Source: an uncultured Ruminococcus sp. (GTDB lineage Bacteria; Bacillota; Clostridia; Oscillospirales; CAG-272). Taken from it: a stretch of 6,234 bases of DNA. Positions 1 through 5,657 of this stretch are shown here, piece after piece. The stretch is taken from contig CADBRS010000153.1 in NCBI GenBank assembly GCA_902797125.1, forward strand, positions 1-6,234, in the 5' to 3' direction. A model generated the notes under the pieces. That model was not told the DNA's origin, made no database searches, and saw nothing but the letters and a program-made list of their open reading frames with translations. The translations under genes and the position numbers were made by a program. Position 1 is the stretch's first letter. Every line of letters begins with the position of its first letter.

Positions 1-402
1 ATCACTGCGATAGACCGAACTCAGATGATCCGCGTTTTCAAATGTCAGCCGGATATTCCCTTCCGTTTTGTGCCGAGCCCGGTATTGTCTCGGGGACAAG
101 TGGAACCGGCTTTGAAAAGCCTTGCTGAAATGAGCCGGATCGAAAAAACCGAATCGGACTGCGATCTGTTTCAGTGTCATGCCCGGTTTCATCAGCAGAT
201 AGGGTCGGGATGCGTCCAGAATCCGTTCCATCGCATATTGATGGACCGTCATCCCGTATTCTCTTTTGAACACTTTTTCGATCCATCTCGCGCTGACACC
301 GAAATATCCGGCGATCTCCCGATTGGATACCATTTTGCCCACCGCAGACATGTAACGATCGATCTCTGCCGCTGTCACAGTTTTTTTCTTTTTCCTTTGC
401 AC
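1..402 (-). CDS. AraC-type transcriptional regulator, DNA-binding domain first (3' end outside window)
   Basis: This is the first 134 codons of a gene that runs off the left edge. It encodes a double helix-turn-helix of the AraC/XylS type. The first HTH is at about residues 26-70 (NREIAGYFGVSARWIEKVF). The second is at about 75-110, with the family signature GFFDPAHFSKAFQSRFHLSPRQYR spread over residues 85-108. I chose the GTG at 402 because GAGGTGAT (407-414) stands 8 nt upstream; an in-frame GTG at 411 would overlap that ribosome binding site. A basic stretch (RKKKK, residues 3-7) opens the protein. Most AraC regulators have an N-terminal ligand domain and a C-terminal HTH; here the HTH comes first, and about 24 residues of unrecognised sequence follow before the edge. 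It has its own promoter and lies downstream of a terminator, so it is transcribed separately from the LytTR unit. The family is clear; the ligand and targets cannot be inferred. Confidence 0.85.
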   Translation of the reverse strand, partial: MQRKKKKTVTAAEIDRYMSAVGKMVSNREIAGYFGVSARWIEKVFKREYGMTVHQYAMERILDASRPYLLMKPGMTLKQIAVRFGFFDPAHFSKAFQSRFHLSPRQYRARHKTEGNIRLTFENADHLSSVYRSD

Positions 403-420
403 TGCAATCACCTCGGATCT

Positions 421-449
421 ATTGTATCCTTTCCGGATCTGAAAAGCAA
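421..449 (-). promoter_or_regulatory. Sigma-A-type promoter of the AraC-type gene
   Basis: On the minus strand TTGCTT (449-444) is followed after exactly 17 nt by TACAAT (426-421), each close to the consensus TTGACA/TATAAT. Transcription would start near 413-415, so the leader before the GTG at 402 would be only about 12 nt and would begin at the Shine-Dalgarno sequence. Its place between the upstream terminator and the start codon supports the call. This is prediction by eye only. Confidence 0.6.
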
Positions 450-502
450 GAACAATTCGCAAATTTACAATTTTTCACGATACAAAGATAGTTTTTCCTA
501 TC

Positions 503-539
503 AAAAAAGCCACATCAAAGTGTGTGAACTCTGATGTGG
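503..539 (-). terminator. Intrinsic terminator of the LytTR/LiaF-like unit
   Basis: On the minus strand CCACATCAGAGT pairs with ACTTTGATGTGG (12 bp, one G-U pair) around the 6-nt loop TCACAC, followed by C and six T. It lies about 42 nt past the stop codon of the LiaF-like gene. There is no T tract on the plus-strand side, so it acts in one direction. It separates this transcript from the AraC-type gene downstream. Confidence 0.9.
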
Positions 540-580
540 TCTCATTGTTTTCATTCGATTGGTTCGTCTTCGAGTGTTTT

Positions 581-1312
581 TCAATCCTGATTGATCAGCA
601 ATTCCCCGAAACGGTTCTTCCCGACCAGATGTAGCGTGCGTTTTCCGGTGTCCCGGATTCTTCCCGTCACGTTGCCCATCGCGCTGTCGACGTCATTCTT
701 GACGGCCCAGTCGGAAGGAACATGGATGATCGTTTGCCCAAAAGCATTGTCGACTTTCAATTCCATCGTCTCCGGAAGATTTTCAACGTCGGTATTCTGA
801 AAGTAGACGACCTGCTGACCGAAACGGTTCATCACGTAATGGGATTCCTTCGTCGCATTCAGATAGACAGCCGAGCTGGAAAATCTGTTGTTGTTTTGCG
901 CTTGGGGTTCTTCATCTTCGTGATCCTCTTTCACTTCTCCGTGAATGATGTGCAGCCCTTTGGGCTTGCGGAAAAGGTCGAGGATCAGATGGTTGGCCAT
1001 ATGCAGCAAAGCCGCAATCAGGAGAACGATCCACCATTGAACCATATTGTCCAGTGGTGTGTTTGTCCATTCCGCCAGTTCGGGTCTGATCAGAATGTAC
1101 ATCAGGGCCAGCGGGAAAAACACGTCCAAGTGTCTTGCCAGCGTTTCGCCGAACACAACGTTGTTGATCAGCCAGTTCAGGAGCAGCGCGCCGATCAGCC
1201 ATTTCCAGATCGGAAGAGTGAAAATAGCCAGGTCAGGCTTGACGGCTCTGAAAATCAGGCCGATCGCACCGAGAATAAATACTATCGCCCAAAAAATTCT
1301 ATCTTTTTTCAT
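581..1312 (-). CDS. LiaF-like membrane protein, likely partner of the LytTR regulator
   Basis: A 243-residue protein with four hydrophobic segments (about 7-22, 29-54, 64-76, 92-112) in the N-terminal half. A charged, His- and acid-rich linker follows (about 118-142, including KEDHEDEEPQAQ). The soluble C-terminal domain (about 145-240) carries repeated short strand-turn units such as NRFGQQVVYF, NAFGQTIIHVP and NRFGELLI. This layout matches LiaF and related 'cell-wall-active antibiotic response' proteins, in which a membrane module precedes a beta-repeat domain. LiaF inhibits the LiaRS envelope-stress system in Bacillus, but no histidine kinase is encoded here. The ATG lies 14 nt inside the end of the LytTR gene, with GAGG 10 nt upstream, so the two are probably translationally coupled. 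By analogy with LytTR regulatory systems, where a membrane protein holds the regulator inactive, it may sense envelope state and sequester the LytTR protein. That role is inference; the domain assignment is fairly firm. Confidence 0.8.
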   Translation of the reverse strand: MKKDRIFWAIVFILGAIGLIFRAVKPDLAIFTLPIWKWLIGALLLNWLINNVVFGETLARHLDVFFPLALMYILIRPELAEWTNTPLDNMVQWWIVLLIAALLHMANHLILDLFRKPKGLHIIHGEVKEDHEDEEPQAQNNNRFSSSAVYLNATKESHYVMNRFGQQVVYFQNTDVENLPETMELKVDNAFGQTIIHVPSDWAVKNDVDSAMGNVTGRIRDTGKRTLHLVGKNRFGELLINQD

Positions 1313-1790
1313 CGCTATAAAACCTCAATTCGTTCAGTTTTTCCCGGAATGCTCTGTAATACATTCTCGAGACATAGATTTTTTTCTTGCTGTTTTTGAA
1401 TCCGATCTCACAGACGCCTGTCAGATCTTTTTTGAGAGACTCCACAGCCCGTAAGTTCAAAATGCATGATTTGGAGACCCGCATGTAATAGGGCGGCAGC
1501 TGCGCCTCCAATTCATAGAGCTTCAGATCACAATCCAACATATGAGTATCCGTATAGGCCGTGCACAGCCTGTCCGAGGACTCAAAGAACAACACATCCG
1601 CCACCGGCACAATGTATTCCGTTTCTCCGAGCCTCAGCGAGATCTCATTGACTTTGCTGTCCTGGGTCCCGTCAAGCAGACGCTGGACCCGTATGACTTC
1701 TTCGTCGATCTGTTTACATCGGATGATGATCTCTTCCTCTCCATCGGGGTCGACTTCGATTCGAATCTTCTTTTTCACGTGTTCCGTCAT
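1299..1790 (-). CDS. Stand-alone LytTR-family DNA-binding regulator
   Basis: A LytTR DNA-binding domain fills the C-terminal two-thirds (about residues 52-152 of 163), with typical stretches DVLFFESSDRL, YYMRVSKSCILNL and KKKIYVSRMYYRAFREKL. The N-terminal 50 residues (KIRIEVDPDGEEEIIIRC and onward) match the short leader seen in LytTR proteins without a receiver domain; there is no phospho-acceptor domain. The start is uncertain. An ATG at 1814 overlaps the predicted -10 box. The ATG at 1790 follows AGAGAGGGGG, with only about 3 nt after GAGG. A GTG at 1778 would give a protein beginning MKKKIRIE but sits 12 nt after the G run. I use 1790. The gene ends with TAG inside the start of the LiaF-like gene. 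It probably regulates its own operon through the direct repeats at 1869-1902, and possibly the divergent yitT-like gene. Confidence 0.88.
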   Translation of the reverse strand: MTEHVKKKIRIEVDPDGEEEIIIRCKQIDEEVIRVQRLLDGTQDSKVNEISLRLGETEYIVPVADVLFFESSDRLCTAYTDTHMLDCDLKLYELEAQLPPYYMRVSKSCILNLRAVESLKKDLTGVCEIGFKNSKKKIYVSRMYYRAFREKLNELRFYSDEKR

Positions 1791-1812
1791 CCCCCTCTCT
1801 GAGACTGACATC

Positions 1813-1841
1813 ATTCTAATTCGTTATCCGCGTTTTTGCAA
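1813..1841 (-). promoter_or_regulatory. Probable promoter of the LytTR/LiaF-like operon
   Basis: On the minus strand TTGCAA (1841-1836), a 17-nt spacer and TAGAAT (1818-1813) form a plausible sigma-A promoter. The start point would fall near 1806, downstream of the ATG at 1814, which argues for a later translation start (1790 or 1778). The direct repeats at 1869-1902 lie about 27 nt upstream of the -35 box, a position compatible with an activator site. The -35 is a weak match, as expected for an activator-dependent promoter. Confidence 0.5.
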
Positions 1842-1868
1842 GTACTTTTGCGCGAGTGGTATAAAAAA

Positions 1869-1902
1869 CGACATAAGTTGCGTTTCAGGCAAAATAAGAT
1901 GC
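1869..1902. repeat. Pair of 13-bp direct repeats, candidate LytTR operator
   Basis: On the plus strand CGACATAAGTTGC (1869-1881) and CAAAATAAGATGC (1890-1902) agree at 10 of 13 positions, sharing the core ATAAG-TGC, and start 21 bp apart, two helical turns. On the minus strand, reading toward the LytTR gene, they are GCATCTTATTTTG and GCAACTTATGTCG. LytTR regulators such as AgrA and ComE bind two direct repeats of about 9 bp spaced roughly 21-22 bp. The site lies between the two divergent promoters, 27 nt from the -35 of the LytTR gene and 31 nt from that of the yitT-like gene. Binding is inferred from geometry and context. Confidence 0.65.
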
Positions 1903-1904
1903 AA

Positions 1905-1936
1905 CAATGTGGAGTCTTCTTTGGCTTTTCACATTG
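1905..1936. repeat. Inverted repeat overlapping the -35 of the yitT-like promoter
   Basis: CAATGTG (1905-1911) and CACATTG (1930-1936) are exact inverted copies separated by 18 nt. The right arm covers the first three bases of the TTGACA box. It could be an operator for a dimeric repressor. No U tract follows on either strand, so it is not a terminator. A 7-bp repeat could also arise by chance. Confidence 0.3.
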
Positions 1937-1961
1937 ACAAAACTATTTTTTGAAGTATAAT
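1934..1961 (+). promoter_or_regulatory. Consensus sigma-A promoter of the yitT-like gene
   Basis: TTGACA (1934-1939) and TATAAT (1956-1961) are perfect consensus hexamers with a 16-nt spacer. Transcription would begin near 1968, giving a leader of about 65 nt. With both boxes perfect, control is more likely by repression or through the leader than by an essential activator; the slightly short spacer may temper its strength. Confidence 0.85.
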
Positions 1962-1967
1962 GTTGCT

Positions 1968-2033
1968 GGTGTCGGGCAGCCCCCGTCACGCAATTCCGGC
2001 ATGCCGAAATCATGACCGGTTTTTGGAGACTCT
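1968..2033 (+). promoter_or_regulatory. Leader of the yitT-like gene with a 10-bp palindrome
   Basis: The predicted 5' leader contains CGGCATGCCG (1997-2006), a perfect palindrome, and upstream a GC-rich stretch (1973-1986) that could fold into a short CGGG/CCCG hairpin. The ribosome binding site GGAG (2025-2028) sits 5 nt before the ATG. I recognise no known riboswitch consensus; the palindrome may be an operator or only part of a small RNA fold. Confidence 0.35.
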
Positions 2034-3017
2034 ATGACTAATCAACTTGAGCAAAAGAAAGCATTCTGGGAAACAACCGTTTTTCAATATGCCGTCATCA
2101 TTTTACTAGCAGGCGTGGTGGCGCTGAACTACAAACTGTTCATTGTCCCGAACAAGTTTGCACCGGCAGGGTTTAACGGTCTTGCAACGATGATCCAGTA
2201 CAAACTGAACTTCTCGATCGGTTACATGACCATGCTGATCAACGTCCCGCTCTGCATCTTTGCGTTTTTTACGACGAACCGCCGTTTTGCCATCCGCACA
2301 TTCGTCTACGTCTCATCCTACTCTGTCATCTATTTGATCCTGCAGCAGATCGATATGCGCGGCTTCATCTATGATGCGAAAGGGACAGACACCATTTTCC
2401 CCTGCGCCATCGCAGGCATCATCTCGGGAATGGTCTACGGTATCATTTTTCAAATGAATGCGTCATCCGGCGGAACCGACATTATCGCCAAGTTCTCCAC
2501 TGTAAAGAATCCGAGACTCAATTTTTTCTGGGTCACGTTCGCCTTGAATGCAGTCGTGGCAGGCATCTCCTACTTCATTTACGCCGACGAGATCGACGGA
2601 GTCGTCTATTACGATCTGAAACCTGTCTGTCTCTGCCTGGTTTATTGTTTCGTCTCCAGTTTCGTGGGCAACCGGATCATGAGCGGTACCAAAACAGCCT
2701 ATAACGTGGTCATCGTCACAACCCATATGGAAGAGATCGAACGGGAGATCATGTCATTCATCCATCACGGGGCCACTCATTATTCCGCCGTCGGTTCCTA
2801 CAGCCATCTGGAAAAAAGTGTCATCTTTTGCGTCATCAACCGCAGTCAGCTGGTGGATCTAAAGAATATACTGAAAAAATACGAGGACACGTTTGCCTAT
2901 GTGGAACCGGTGAGCGAGACCGTTGGCAAATTTGCTCACGTCAAGCCGAGTAAGGCAGACAGTCAAGGCGCTGCCAGACCGATTGAAATGAACGATCACC
3001 CAGATAATAAAGAATGA
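2034..3017 (+). CDS. YitT-family membrane protein (DUF161 plus C-terminal DUF2179)
   Basis: A 327-residue integral membrane protein. Hydrophobic segments lie at about residues 17-37, 62-80, 88-105, 121-140, 164-183 and 196-212. The family motif NASSGGTDIIAKF (142-154) follows the fourth segment. A cytoplasmic DUF2179-like domain spans about 222-297 (NVVIVTTHMEEIEREI, then HHGATHYSAVGSY and DLKNILKKYEDTFAYV). Family members are usually about 280-290 residues; this one has an extra polar tail of about 28 residues (SKADSQGAARPIEMNDHPDNKE region). The family is widespread in Bacillota and its transport or sensory role is poorly defined, so I assign no substrate. The ATG has GGAG 5 nt upstream and a consensus promoter. 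It is transcribed alone, divergent from the LytTR unit and convergent with hslO, and ends at the hairpin at 3047-3070. Confidence 0.9.
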   Translation: MTNQLEQKKAFWETTVFQYAVIILLAGVVALNYKLFIVPNKFAPAGFNGLATMIQYKLNFSIGYMTMLINVPLCIFAFFTTNRRFAIRTFVYVSSYSVIYLILQQIDMRGFIYDAKGTDTIFPCAIAGIISGMVYGIIFQMNASSGGTDIIAKFSTVKNPRLNFFWVTFALNAVVAGISYFIYADEIDGVVYYDLKPVCLCLVYCFVSSFVGNRIMSGTKTAYNVVIVTTHMEEIEREIMSFIHHGATHYSAVGSYSHLEKSVIFCVINRSQLVDLKNILKKYEDTFAYVEPVSETVGKFAHVKPSKADSQGAARPIEMNDHPDNKE

Positions 3018-3046
3018 TTGTTTCTATCGTTTCAAAAATATGTGAA

Positions 3047-3070
3047 AAAGGGCTCCGGTCGGGGCCCTTT
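3047..3070. terminator. Bidirectional terminator between yitT-like gene and hslO
   Basis: AAAGGGCTCC pairs with GGGGCCCTTT (10 bp, one G-U pair) around the 4-nt loop GGTC. On the minus strand five T follow the stem (3049-3045), a good stop for the hslO operon 4 nt past its stop codon. On the plus strand TTTCTGTTT follows, a weaker but usable U-rich tract for the yitT-like gene, whose stop lies 29 nt upstream. Confidence 0.88.
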
Positions 3071-3074
3071 CTGT

Positions 3075-3959
3075 TTACTTGGTCAATTCTTTCTCGTCAA
3101 AAACATAGGATGCGTCACAGAACCGGCAAGAAATCTCCAATTGCCGTTTTTTTCCTTCTGCTTGCTGCTCATCCAGCAGTTCCAGCACCTGTTTCTGTCC
3201 CATGGCTCGGATGGCTTCCAGCATTCTCTTCCTGCTGCACGTGCACTTGTAGGAGACATTCAGCGTGTCAAAAATATCAAAAGGAATATCTTTGAGAGCG
3301 ATGGCAAGGATCTGCTCGTTGGTCATGCCCTTTGCGAACATGGATGACAAGTTGCGCAATTCGTTTGCGTTTGCTTCAACTTTGGCTAAAACGGATTCGT
3401 CTGCAAAAGGCAATCCCTGAACGAACACGCATCCGGCGCCTATGCAATTGCCGGTAACGTCGATCAGCACGCCGATGGCACAAAGCGTAGGGATCTGTTC
3501 GCTTTGGGCAAAATAGGCGGCCACGTCCTCGGCCACTTCTCCGCTGACCAGTTCGGTCGACCCGGCATATGGCGCTTCGCCTTTCATTTTCCGGTTCACG
3601 CGGAGGACGCCTTTGCCGACAGCCCCTCCCACATCGATCTTTCCGTTCGCTTTCAAGGGCAAGTCGACGGAGGGATTCTGGATATATCCGCGCACGTTGC
3701 CCAGGTAATCGGCGGCAGCCACGATCTTTCCTGCGGGTCCGTCTCCGTCCAGCATCATGCTCATGGTGTCCGTCGGATCGCCCATCATGCTTCCCATCAC
3801 GGAAGCAACGGACAGCAACCGGCCTAACGCCGCACTGCCCGTGGGAGTCGTATGATGATAAGAGATCATCTGGTTGACGATCGCAGTCGAATTAATAACA
3901 TGCGCACGCACGCTGCCGTCAACAGACATGGCTCTTAAGATTTCGGAATGATTGTCCAT
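3075..3959 (-). CDS. hslO: Hsp33 redox-regulated molecular chaperone
   Basis: Hsp33 is a cytoplasmic holdase kept inactive by zinc bound to four cysteines; oxidation releases the zinc and activates it. The four cysteines are present as CxC (C239, C241 in YKCTCSRKRM) and CxxC (C278, C281 in ISCRFCDASYVFD). The N-terminal domain contains LGRLLSVASVMGSMM, GPAGKIVAAADYLGNVRGY and GKGVLRVNR-type stretches typical of the family. At 294 residues from this ATG the length is normal. I chose the ATG at 3959 because MDNHSEILRAMSVDGSVRA aligns with the usual Hsp33 beginning; a TTG 24 nt upstream is possible. Neither start has a good Shine-Dalgarno sequence, while AAAGGAG lies about 70 nt upstream. It is the last gene of the right-hand operon, about 109 nt after the methyltransferase gene with no terminator visible between them, and ends at the hairpin at 3047-3070. 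Confidence 0.95.
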   Translation of the reverse strand: MDNHSEILRAMSVDGSVRAHVINSTAIVNQMISYHHTTPTGSAALGRLLSVASVMGSMMGDPTDTMSMMLDGDGPAGKIVAAADYLGNVRGYIQNPSVDLPLKANGKIDVGGAVGKGVLRVNRKMKGEAPYAGSTELVSGEVAEDVAAYFAQSEQIPTLCAIGVLIDVTGNCIGAGCVFVQGLPFADESVLAKVEANANELRNLSSMFAKGMTNEQILAIALKDIPFDIFDTLNVSYKCTCSRKRMLEAIRAMGQKQVLELLDEQQAEGKKRQLEISCRFCDASYVFDEKELTK

Positions 3960-4068
3960 CGAAATATGGCAAGGGTCTTCCAACCTCTGCGCTTCTGCGT
4001 AGGCGGTCTTCAGGATAGCCTCGCATTCTCCTTTTGGTCAGTATTAATTAGATTCTCAAATAATCCGT

Positions 4069-4866
4069 TCAGGCAGGTGATCCGACGCCCGGTTTTTTAC
4101 AACGGGCCGCAAAATATCTTCTCCCTGTTCCCGCTTTTGGATTGTCTTCTTTGCTGAATCCCTGCGAAGAAGATGCAAGCAATTCGAAACCTGATTCAGT
4201 CAGGGCCCGGACGATCTCGCCCTCTTCGTAGGCCCGTTCCCATTGACATTCTTCCGCCCGATTGTAAGTGCCGTCTTCGTTGAGTTCAAAAATGGTCAGA
4301 GAGAATTGGCACAATCTGGTTTGGGAATCAAAGGTGCTTTGCCAGCCGCAATAAGCGGACCCGTCATCACTTTCCAGGATGAAATCCCGGCCGTCGTAAT
4401 AATTTTGAAATTTGGAAGGCATGTTCATATCAAAAAGGAACAGTCCGTCCGGATCCAGGTAATTGTGGACCAGAGCGAAGCATTGCTCCAATTCGCCGTT
4501 TTCGATCAGGTAGTTCAAACTGTCAAACGTACACACGACAGCGCCAACCGTTCCGTAAAGTTCGAAATCGCACATGCCCTGCTGCAGGAGCAAAACGTCC
4601 TGACCCTGCGTATGATCTCTGGCCTGCATCAGCATGTCCACGCTTGAATCTGCGCCGATCATATCATATCCGCGTCTGGCCAGTTCGGAAGTCAGTTTTC
4701 CCGTCCCGCAAGCCAGATCCAAAACGAGCATCGGCTTTTTGTCCAGATAACGGGAAAAGCAAGCCTCTATATCATCTGCCAGTTTGGAATAATCTGCAGA
4801 GCCGTTCAGCGAATCATATACGTGGGCCAAAACGGAAAAACTGTCGCTGTTAGTGGGCTTTGTCAT
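4069..4866 (-). CDS. Class I SAM-dependent methyltransferase, substrate unknown
   Basis: A 265-residue protein with a Rossmann-type methyltransferase fold. Motif I is VLDLACGTG (residues 48-56), and the acidic residue at the end of strand 2 lies in GADSS (D73). CTFDSLNYL and PDGLFLFDMN look like the regions around strands 4 and 5. The opening FSVLAHVYDSLNGSADYSKLADDIE region is typical of small cytosolic methyltransferases common in Bacillota. I chose the ATG at 4866, which lies inside the end of the yerC-like gene (17-nt overlap); a GTG at 4908 would reach much further into that gene. There is no strong Shine-Dalgarno sequence close to the ATG, so translation probably depends on coupling to the upstream gene. 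The substrate cannot be told from sequence; a small molecule or protein target is equally possible. Confidence 0.88.
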   Translation of the reverse strand: MTKPTNSDSFSVLAHVYDSLNGSADYSKLADDIEACFSRYLDKKPMLVLDLACGTGKLTSELARRGYDMIGADSSVDMLMQARDHTQGQDVLLLQQGMCDFELYGTVGAVVCTFDSLNYLIENGELEQCFALVHNYLDPDGLFLFDMNMPSKFQNYYDGRDFILESDDGSAYCGWQSTFDSQTRLCQFSLTIFELNEDGTYNRAEECQWERAYEEGEIVRALTESGFELLASSSQGFSKEDNPKAGTGRRYFAARCKKPGVGSPA

Positions 4867-5158
4867 CGTCTTTGAAAAGCGTCTCCAGCACTTTCTGGTA
4901 ACCGTCACTGCCGTAACGGAGACAGCGGCTGACCCGACTGATCGTGGCAGTCGAAAGTCCTGTCGCTTTCACGATATCCGCATATTGATGATCGTGATAC
5001 AGCATTTCTGCAGCGCGCATCCTTCTGGACATTTCGCAGATTTCCGAAACACTGCACAAATCCTCAAGCAAATTGATACAATCGTCTTCGGTTTTTAAGG
5101 TCAACAAGGCCTTGCAAAGCAATTTGAAATCTTCATTAGCTATTTTTTCAATTCCCAT
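4850..5158 (-). CDS. YerC/YecD-type TrpR-like DNA-binding protein
   Basis: A 102-residue helical protein of the TrpR superfamily. The helix-turn-helix is at about residues 58-80 (QYADIVKATGLSTATISRVS), preceded by the helix containing EICEMSRRMRAAEML, and followed by RCLRYGSDGYQKVL, all typical of YerC/YecD proteins. The family is widespread in Bacillota and its regulon is generally unknown; there is no trp gene nearby to suggest a tryptophan repressor. The ATG lies 2 nt after the smpB stop, with GGAG 10 nt upstream inside the smpB tail, so translation is coupled. Its 3' end overlaps the methyltransferase gene. Family assignment is firm; function is not known. Confidence 0.9.
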   Translation of the reverse strand: MGIEKIANEDFKLLCKALLTLKTEDDCINLLEDLCSVSEICEMSRRMRAAEMLYHDHQYADIVKATGLSTATISRVSRCLRYGSDGYQKVLETLFKDDDKAH

Positions 5159-5160
5159 CG

Positions 5161-5652
5161 TCAGTCATCTCCAGTGTTTCTAGCTCTGTTTTTCATTCTT
5201 TGTTCGATTTCCCGGTCTGCATCTTTTTTAGCGATCGCATCCCGCTTGTCATATTGTTTTTTACCTCTGCACAGTCCGACCTCCACTTTGACCAAAGACC
5301 CTTTAAAATAAAGGGAGAGAGGGATCAGCGCATACCCTTTTTGAGTCATGAGACCATTCAGTTTCATGATTTCTTTTCTGTGCATGAGCAGCCGTCTGTC
5401 ACGCAAGGGATTGCGGTTAAAGATATTGCCTTTTTCATAGGGGCTGATATGCAGCCCGTGAACCAACAGTTCCCCGTTTTTGACACTGCAATAAGCATCC
5501 TTCAGATTGGCCGAGCCGCCCCGGATGCTTTTGACTTCCGTGCCCGACAGTTCGATGCCTGCTTCAAAACGGTCTTCAACGAAATAGTCGAAAAAGGCTT
5601 TTTTATTCTGGGCGACAACTTTGACGCCCGACATTTTCTGCTTTGTGTCCAT
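5161..5652 (-). CDS. smpB: SsrA-binding protein SmpB
   Basis: SmpB binds tmRNA and places it in the A site of stalled ribosomes, so that the nascent chain is tagged for degradation (trans-translation). The hallmarks are present: QNKKAFFDYFVEDRFEAGI and ELSGTEVKSIR (residues 15-44), NLKDAYC, and the basic C-terminal tail GKKQYDKRDAIAKKDADREI (about 130-149), which mimics the codon-anticodon region in the decoding centre. Length (163) is slightly above the common 150-160. The ATG at 5652 follows AAAAGG with only about 2 nt between; a second ATG at 5634 has no better ribosome binding site. The divIC stop is 5 nt upstream, so coupling is likely. The tmRNA gene ssrA, often a neighbour of smpB, is not in this window. 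Confidence 0.98.
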   Translation of the reverse strand: MDTKQKMSGVKVVAQNKKAFFDYFVEDRFEAGIELSGTEVKSIRGGSANLKDAYCSVKNGELLVHGLHISPYEKGNIFNRNPLRDRRLLMHRKEIMKLNGLMTQKGYALIPLSLYFKGSLVKVEVGLCRGKKQYDKRDAIAKKDADREIEQRMKNRARNTGDD

Positions 5653-5657
5653 ACCTT

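Noticed and set aside
38..286. Minus-strand 82-residue frame overlapping the AraC-type gene
   Set aside because: It is another frame of the same strand; the frame open from 402 to the left edge carries the recognisable AraC signature.
487..502. Small hairpin GATAG/CTATC just past the LiaF-side terminator
   Set aside because: Only 5 bp with a 6-nt loop in AT-rich sequence; likely chance.
25..534. Plus-strand open frame opposite the AraC-type gene
   Set aside because: Its translation resembles no protein family, it is antisense to a clear AraC-type domain, and it runs through the terminator and promoter region.
722..1399. Long plus-strand frame opposite the LiaF-like gene
   Set aside because: Antisense shadow; low-complexity His/Gln-rich translation with no family features, while the minus strand shows clear membrane helices and LiaF-like repeats.
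1848..1860. A third LytTR half-site one 21-bp step toward the LytTR promoter
   Set aside because: Only about 5 of 13 positions agree with the other two repeats, no better than chance.
4867..4908. Upstream GTG start for the methyltransferase
   Set aside because: It would add 14 residues translated from within yerC in another frame and has no ribosome binding site; the residues do not resemble the family.
4850..5160. tmRNA (ssrA) gene next to smpB
   Set aside because: The flanks of smpB are filled by the yerC-like gene and divIC, and no tRNA-like acceptor end or tag-peptide frame was seen in the window.
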